From NCBI GenBank assembly GCA_958295685.1, contig OY282365.1:62001-126000 (forward strand): a DNA stretch of 64,000 bases, written 5' to 3'. A program made the translations under genes and the position numbers. This document shows, in pieces, positions 59,920 through 64,000 of the stretch. Each line of letters starts with the position of its first letter. Position 1 is the stretch's first letter. Source of the DNA: an uncultured Dehalococcoidia bacterium (GTDB taxonomy: Bacteria > Chloroflexota > Dehalococcoidia > Lucifugimonadales > CATQGZ01). Under the pieces are notes generated by a model that ran no database searches, was not told the DNA's origin, and saw nothing but the letters and a program-made list of their open reading frames with translations.

Positions 59920-59948
59920 ATTATACAGACAGCGAACGGGCGTGTCAA
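59920..59948 (-). promoter_or_regulatory. Cassette 7 promoter
   Basis: TTGACA (59948-59943) and TATAAT (59925-59920), spacer exactly 17 bp: a full consensus sigma70-type promoter. Confidence 0.85.
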
Positions 59949-59971
59949 GGGGTGGGTGGGGAGAGTGGGAA

Positions 59972-60365
59972 TGTCTGAATCAGGATTCTCAGGATTGGAG
60001 GATTTTCAGGATTGGGAGGATTGGGAGACGCGGGTGAGTGGGGGGAGTGGAGAGTGGAGAGTGGGGGGAGTGGAGAGTGGAGAGTGGGGGGAGTGGAGAG
60101 TGGAGAGTGGAGGGAGTGGAGGGAGTGGAGGGAGTGGAGAGTGGAGAGTGGAGGGAGTGGAGAGTGGAGAGTGGAGGGAGTGGAGAGTGGAGAGTGGAGG
60201 GAGTGGAGAGTGGAGAGTGGAGGGAGTGGAGAGTGGAGAGTGGAGGGAGTGGAGAGTGGAGAGTGGAGGGAGTGGAGAGTGGAGAGTGGGGAGTGTCTGA
60301 ATCAGGATTCTCAGGATTGGAGGATTTTCAGGATTGGGAGGATTGGGAGACGCGGGTGAGTGGGG
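59972..60365. repeat. Duplicated 9-bp-period block upstream of cassette 7
   Basis: The block TGTCTGAATCAGGATTCTCA plus further GGATTNNNA words starts at 59972 and again, identical for about 70 bp, at 60294. The 322-bp offset is filled by minisatellite, so a block-plus-minisatellite unit was duplicated. Confidence 0.85.
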
Positions 60366-60580
60366 AAGTGGGGAGTGGGGAGTGGAGAGTGGGGAGTGGG
60401 GAGTGGGGAGTGGGGAGTGGGGAGTGGGGAGTGGAGAGTGGGGAGTGGAGAGTGGAGAGTGGGGAAGTGGAGAGTGGGGAAGTGGGGAGTGGGGCAGTGG
60501 GGAAGTGGGGAGTGGGGCAGTGGGGAGAGTGAGGAAGTGGGGAGTGGAGAGTGGGGAAGTGGGGAGGGAGGGGAGAAGGG
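60044..60580. repeat. GA-rich minisatellite (GTGGAGA/GTGGGGA)
   Basis: About 500 bp with almost no C on the plus strand. The first half has a 23-bp higher-order unit (GAGTGGAGAGTGGAGAGTGGA plus GG); the second half is a 7-9 bp GTGGGGA type. No gene is present in 59872-60666. The purine bias could favour triplex or G-quadruplex structures. Confidence 0.9.
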
Positions 60581-60666
60581 GGAGGGAATGACGGGGGTGG
60601 CGGTGGATAATGGGGAGGGCCGGTTTGGGGGCTTGTTTTTCGGGAGACGAGTGGGAGGTTTTTTGC

Positions 60667-61929
60667 ATGTCTAGGCGTAAGAGGGTTGCCGCGGTTGTTA
60701 CGACTTATTTTCCGGCGTCTCACGCGGATCTGATCGTGACGAAGTTTATGACGGGGTTCCCGACGGAGGCTGGGGTGGCCGCTCCCCGCGTGGAGGTGGT
60801 GTCGATGTACATGGATCAGCTTCACGTGAACGACGTTGGGATGGAGACGGCGCGGGTGAACGGGGTGGAGGTGTTTCCGAGTATCCGGGGGGCGCTGACG
60901 CTGGAGCGCGGGAGCCGCGGGGCCTGGCCGACGGCGGAGGATTGGGAGGACGGCGAGTTGTCGGTGGACGGGGTGCTGCTGATAGCGGAGCATGGGGATT
61001 ATCCGTACAACGAGCGTGATCGGCGGCTCTATCCGCGCCGCCACATGTTCGAGCAGATATGCGGGGTGTTTTCGGGGTCGGGGCGCTCGGTCCCGGTGTT
61101 CAGCGACAAGCATCTTTCCTACAGCTGGTCGGACGCCGTGTGGATGTATGAGCGGGCGGCCGATCTTGGGGCGGCGTTCATGGCGGGTTCTTCGCTTCCG
61201 GTTACGAGGCGGGAGCCCGAGCTGGAGCACGAGATTGGCGCGGAGATCGAGGAGGCGGTCCAGGTTGGGTACATTCACTCTTACAGGACGGGTCTGGACT
61301 CGTATGGGTTTCACGGTCTGGAGGCCTTGCAGTGCATGGTGGAGCGCCGGGCCGGGGGGGAGACGGGGATTGCGGCTGTGCGGTGTCTGGAGGGCGCGGC
61401 GGTGTGGGAGGCGGGGATGAGGGGCCTGTGGCCGGTGGAGCTTGCGGACGCGGCTGAGGCGGCGACCGAGCTGAAGACGGCCGGCCGCAGGGAGGATAAC
61501 TGTCTCAGCCCGACGGTGTTCCTTCTGGAGTACAGGGACGGGCTGCGGGCGTCGTGTCTGATTCTGCCGGGGCATCTGCGCGGTTGGGGATACGCGGCGC
61601 GGGTGGACGGCGAGGTTAGGGCGACGGAGTTCAATCGGACCGGGGGTCTGGACGATGCTTTCGGCTACCTGGGCCTGAATGTTCAGGAGATGTTTCTGAC
61701 GGGGCGGCCGCAGTATCCGGTGGAGCGGACGCTGCTGGTGACGGGTGCGCTGGAGGCTCTCATGGAGTCGCGTTACCGCGGCCACGCGCGGATAGAGACT
61801 CCGCATCTGGATGTTTGCTACGCGCCCTATGAGGCAGTGGAGAGTGGAGAGTGGAGAGTAGGGAGTAGGGAGTGGGGAGTAGGGAGAGGGAGTAGGGAGA
61901 AGTGGGGAGTGGGGCGGCTGCTGGTATAA
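60667..61929 (+). CDS. Conserved protein of unknown function with a minisatellite-encoded C-terminus
   Basis: 420 residues from ATG 60667 (GGGAGG 9 nt upstream). It is soluble, without signal peptide. Striking conserved-looking words are VVTTYFPASHADLIVTKF, LIAEHGDYPYNERDRRLYPR, FSDKHLSYSWSDAVWMYER and MAGSSLPVTRREPELEH. I recall similar unannotated proteins in Planctomycetota and Acidobacteriota but no function. Residues from ~389 (EAVESGEWRVGSREWGVG) are translated GTGGAGA minisatellite that has replaced the natural end. Confidence 0.7.
   Translation: MSRRKRVAAVVTTYFPASHADLIVTKFMTGFPTEAGVAAPRVEVVSMYMDQLHVNDVGMETARVNGVEVFPSIRGALTLERGSRGAWPTAEDWEDGELSVDGVLLIAEHGDYPYNERDRRLYPRRHMFEQICGVFSGSGRSVPVFSDKHLSYSWSDAVWMYERAADLGAAFMAGSSLPVTRREPELEHEIGAEIEEAVQVGYIHSYRTGLDSYGFHGLEALQCMVERRAGGETGIAAVRCLEGAAVWEAGMRGLWPVELADAAEAATELKTAGRREDNCLSPTVFLLEYRDGLRASCLILPGHLRGWGYAARVDGEVRATEFNRTGGLDDAFGYLGLNVQEMFLTGRPQYPVERTLLVTGALEALMESRYRGHARIETPHLDVCYAPYEAVESGEWRVGSREWGVGRGSREKWGVGRLLV
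61836..61919. repeat. Minisatellite inside the 3' end of a gene
   Basis: GTGGAGAGTGGAGAGTAGGGAG-type units, with one or two base changes from the 60.0-60.6 kb array. It extends the reading frame of the preceding gene by about 30 codons. Confidence 0.8.
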
Positions 61930-62021
61930 TTGGGGCTGTGGATGTTTGGAGTGTGGGCTAACTTGTGCCTGCTTCGTTCCGTTGTAGAAGGTGGCAGGAC
62001 GTGAATCAGGGAGGTTGAGAC

Positions 62022-63126
62022 ATGAGGGAGATTGCGGCGGCGCTGTCGAGGTTCAGGGGACGACTTTCCGACTTGATGGTGCGTCTTTGACCTTCCCGAC
62101 AAGGAGAGGGAGATAGCCGTCATAGGGGCCGAGGCCGCGGCGCCGACGTTCTGGAGCGGGGCCGGGGCCGGCAGGCGGATGAAGAGGATGTCGATGCTGA
62201 GGGAAGAGGTGGACGTGTGGCGGGGTCTGGAGTCTCAGGCCGCCGCGCTGGACGAGTTGGCCTCGCTGGGGATCGAGGAGGGGGACGACTCCCTTCTGGA
62301 GACTGTGTCGGCGGAGCTGGCCGAGGCGTCGGCGGAGCTGGATCGGCTGGAGTTCGGCCTGCTGCTGTCGGGGCCATACGACGACCGGAACGCGATATTG
62401 GCTCTCCACGCGGGGGCCGGGGGCGTGGAGGCTCAGGACTGGGCGGCGATGCTGATGCGGATGTATCTGCGATGGTCGGAGGGGCGCGGCTATGGGTGTG
62501 AGGTGTTCGACACTTCGCCGGGTGACGAGGCTGGGATCAAGAGCGCGGTGATTCAGATATCGGGGTCTCACGCATACGGGCATCTGAAGGTGGAGCGTGG
62601 GACGCATCGTCTGGTCCGGCTTTCGCCGTTCGACAGGGACCACGCGAGGCACACGTCGTTCGCGCTGGTGGAGGCTCTGCCCGAGGCGGAGGAGGGGTCG
62701 GACGTGCACATAGGGCCGGATGATCTGAGGATCGAGGCGTTCAAGGCCGGCGGCGCGGGGGGTCAGAGCGTGCAGAAGAACTCGACTGCGGTTCGGATCA
62801 CTCATCTGCCGACGGGGATCAAGGCCAGCTGCCAGAATGAGCGGTCTCAGCATCAGAACAAGGAGATAGCGATGCGTATCCTGACGGCGCGGCTGGCGGA
62901 GCGTGAGATGGCGGAGCGGGCGGAGGCGATGGCTCTTATCAAGGGGGAGCACGTTTCGCCCCAGTGGAGCAATCAGATAAGGAGCTATGTCCTGCATCCG
63001 TACAAGATGGTCAAGGACCACAGGACGGACTTCGAGACGGCGGACGCGGAGGGGGTTTTGGACGGCGGGCTGGATGAGCTGATCAAGGCTTCTCTGACGA
63101 GCACGGTCGGCCGGTCGTCCGACTGA
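62022..63126 (+). CDS. prfB: Peptide chain release factor 2 (programmed +1 frameshift)
   Basis: 367 residues when read with a +1 shift. ATG 62022 (GGGAGG upstream) opens a 22-codon frame ending CGT CTT TGA C at 62082-62091; shifting at CTT continues as DLPDKEREIAVIGAEA. RF2 recognises UAA and UGA: the anticodon-like SPF tripeptide is in RLVRLSPFDRDHARH and the GGQ hydrolysis loop in KAGGAGGQSVQKNSTAV. The in-frame UGA makes synthesis self-regulating. Confidence 0.95.
62085..62090 (+). other. prfB recoding site CTT TGA
   Basis: CTT TGA C is the canonical RF2 shift site. The internal Shine-Dalgarno normally found just upstream is weak here (only GGTG in ATGGTGCGT). Confidence 0.9.
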
Positions 63127-63192
63127 CGGGCTGTCGACTTGAGCAGGCATAATTGGGCGAATCGGGGAATGAATTCGAAAGGGTGATGGGAG

Positions 63193-64000
63193 ATGCGAAG
63201 ACTGGTACCTGTTCTAGTGGTTCTCATGGCATTGGCGGCGGCGGCGTGCAGCGGAAACCGAGACGGAGACGTGGAGGAGACGCCAACCCCGGCGGCGACG
63301 GTGGAGTCGTCCACGTCGATGGAGCCGACATCCGAGCCTGACGACTCGGCGGCGGAATCGGAGGCGCCTGCGGTGTCCGTGGGTAAGCAGGGCGGCGTGT
63401 TCCGCCGGACGTGGTCGGATCCTCCGACCCTGGACCCGGCGCTGGTGACCGACACGACGTCGGCCGGGCTGGCGGTGGAGATATTCAGCGGTTTGGTGGC
63501 GTTCAATACCGACTTGGAGTTGGTGCCGGACATAGCGGAGCGCTGGGACGTGAGTCCCGACGGTCTGCGGTATACCTTCTATCTGAGGCCGGAGGCCAAG
63601 TTCCATGACGGGAAGCCGATTACGGCGAACGACTTCAAGTGGTCGCTAGATCGGGCGGCGAACCCCGACACCGGCTCTCCGGTGGCGGACACGTATCTGA
63701 ACGACATCATCGGCGTGGACGCGGTGCTGGAGGGTCGTGCGACGAGCATCAGCGGGGTCAAGGTGATCGACGACCACACGCTGCAGATCGAGATAGACCT
63801 GCCGAAGGCGTACTTTCTGGCGAAGCTGACCTATCCGACGGCCTACGTGCTGGACAGGGAGAACGTGGAGTCGGGGGGCCGGTCGTGGACGGACAGTCCG
63901 AACGGGAGCGGGCCGTTCAAGCTGAAGGAGTACCGCGTCGGGGAGCGTATCGTCTTGGAGCGGAATGAGAATTACTACCGCACTCCGGCGAACGTCGACT
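63193..64000 (+). CDS. Peptide/nickel-type ABC transporter substrate-binding lipoprotein, 3' end outside window
   Basis: 269 residues visible. Signal peptide MRRLVPVLVVLMALAAAAC with the lipid-modified Cys at 19, a Glu/Ser/Thr linker, then the SBP_bac_5 domain: DPPTLDPALVTDTTS, AVEIFSGLVAFNTDLELVPD, YTFYLRPEAKFHDGKPITAN, GSGPFKLKEYRVGERI and LERNENYY. It binds oligopeptides or similar solutes outside the cell for an ABC importer, presumably encoded to the right. ATG 63193 follows a GGGAG site. Confidence 0.9.
   Translation, partial: MRRLVPVLVVLMALAAAACSGNRDGDVEETPTPAATVESSTSMEPTSEPDDSAAESEAPAVSVGKQGGVFRRTWSDPPTLDPALVTDTTSAGLAVEIFSGLVAFNTDLELVPDIAERWDVSPDGLRYTFYLRPEAKFHDGKPITANDFKWSLDRAANPDTGSPVADTYLNDIIGVDAVLEGRATSISGVKVIDDHTLQIEIDLPKAYFLAKLTYPTAYVLDRENVESGGRSWTDSPNGSGPFKLKEYRVGERIVLERNENYYRTPANVD

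Overview
The window looks like a chromosome piece from a GC-rich, uncultured Chloroflexota bacterium of the SAR202/Dehalococcoidia kind. This is inferred from gene content: family III CoA-transferases, solute-binding lipoproteins with a V-x-REV stalk, paired zinc-ribbon and HTH genes, and start codons lying very close to -10 boxes. No rRNA or other decisive taxonomic marker is present. One tRNA, tRNA-Gly(UCC), is seen at 15.7 kb.

Layout. 0-5.3 kb holds catabolic and housekeeping genes: a fused CoA-transferase cut by the left edge, a 2-hydroxyacid dehydrogenase, a phosphoesterase, an HpcH-type aldolase, and HIT, Yip1-like and VOC proteins. 6.0-13.8 kb is one operon encoding a full pyruvate dehydrogenase-type complex (E3, E1 alpha, E1 beta, E2), followed by an amidohydrolase and a ThDP enzyme. 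13.8-17.1 kb carries a thioredoxin-like protein, DUF72, a YdeI-like protein, the tRNA and an alpha/beta hydrolase.

17.7-31.8 kb is an amplified accessory locus in the order A-B-B-B-A-A. A genes encode GT-C type membrane glycosyltransferases. B genes encode lipoprotein glucose/sorbosone dehydrogenases, two of them fused to cytochrome c. Both unrelated families end in copies of the same module of about 120-129 residues and begin with the same 5' leader. The array shows a poly-G tract, a 1-bp frameshift and an internal deletion, so it appears to be evolving by recombination and slippage.

32.3-38.8 kb has folP-folK, a Trm112-like protein, redox and membrane proteins, an SbcD-like nuclease, a substrate-binding lipoprotein and an MBL-fold hydrolase. 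40.2-45.6 kb has an epimerase, a convincing prokaryotic viperin (antiviral radical SAM enzyme), a broken transposase, an MpaB-type oxygenase and a sulfotransferase. 45.7-58 kb is mixed housekeeping (YhhQ, a DapA-like lyase, MFS, FmdB, DUF1461, MazG, an IMPase-like enzyme, YraN, RNase HII, DinB, MnmA, a sortase, an alcohol dehydrogenase). 58-64 kb has a GH105-like hydrolase coupled to an HTH protein, a large GA minisatellite, a conserved unknown protein, prfB with its +1 frameshift, and the start of a peptide-binding lipoprotein.

The most unusual theme is a dispersed cassette present seven times (about 5.4, 17.2, 31.9, 38.9, 39.7, 47.7 and 59.4-60.0 kb). Each has a conserved sigma70-like promoter, usually behind a 9-bp-period block, then a short leader reading frame or zinc-ribbon gene, then 7-9 direct 11-bp iterons, a conserved core CAGCTACGARATG, and inverted iteron units over the first codons of the next gene. 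Only the 59.4 kb copy still has a full HTH gene. The others look like truncated derivatives with different iteron sequences. I interpret this as a diversifying operator/DNA-binding-protein system or a mobile element derived from one; that function is inference.
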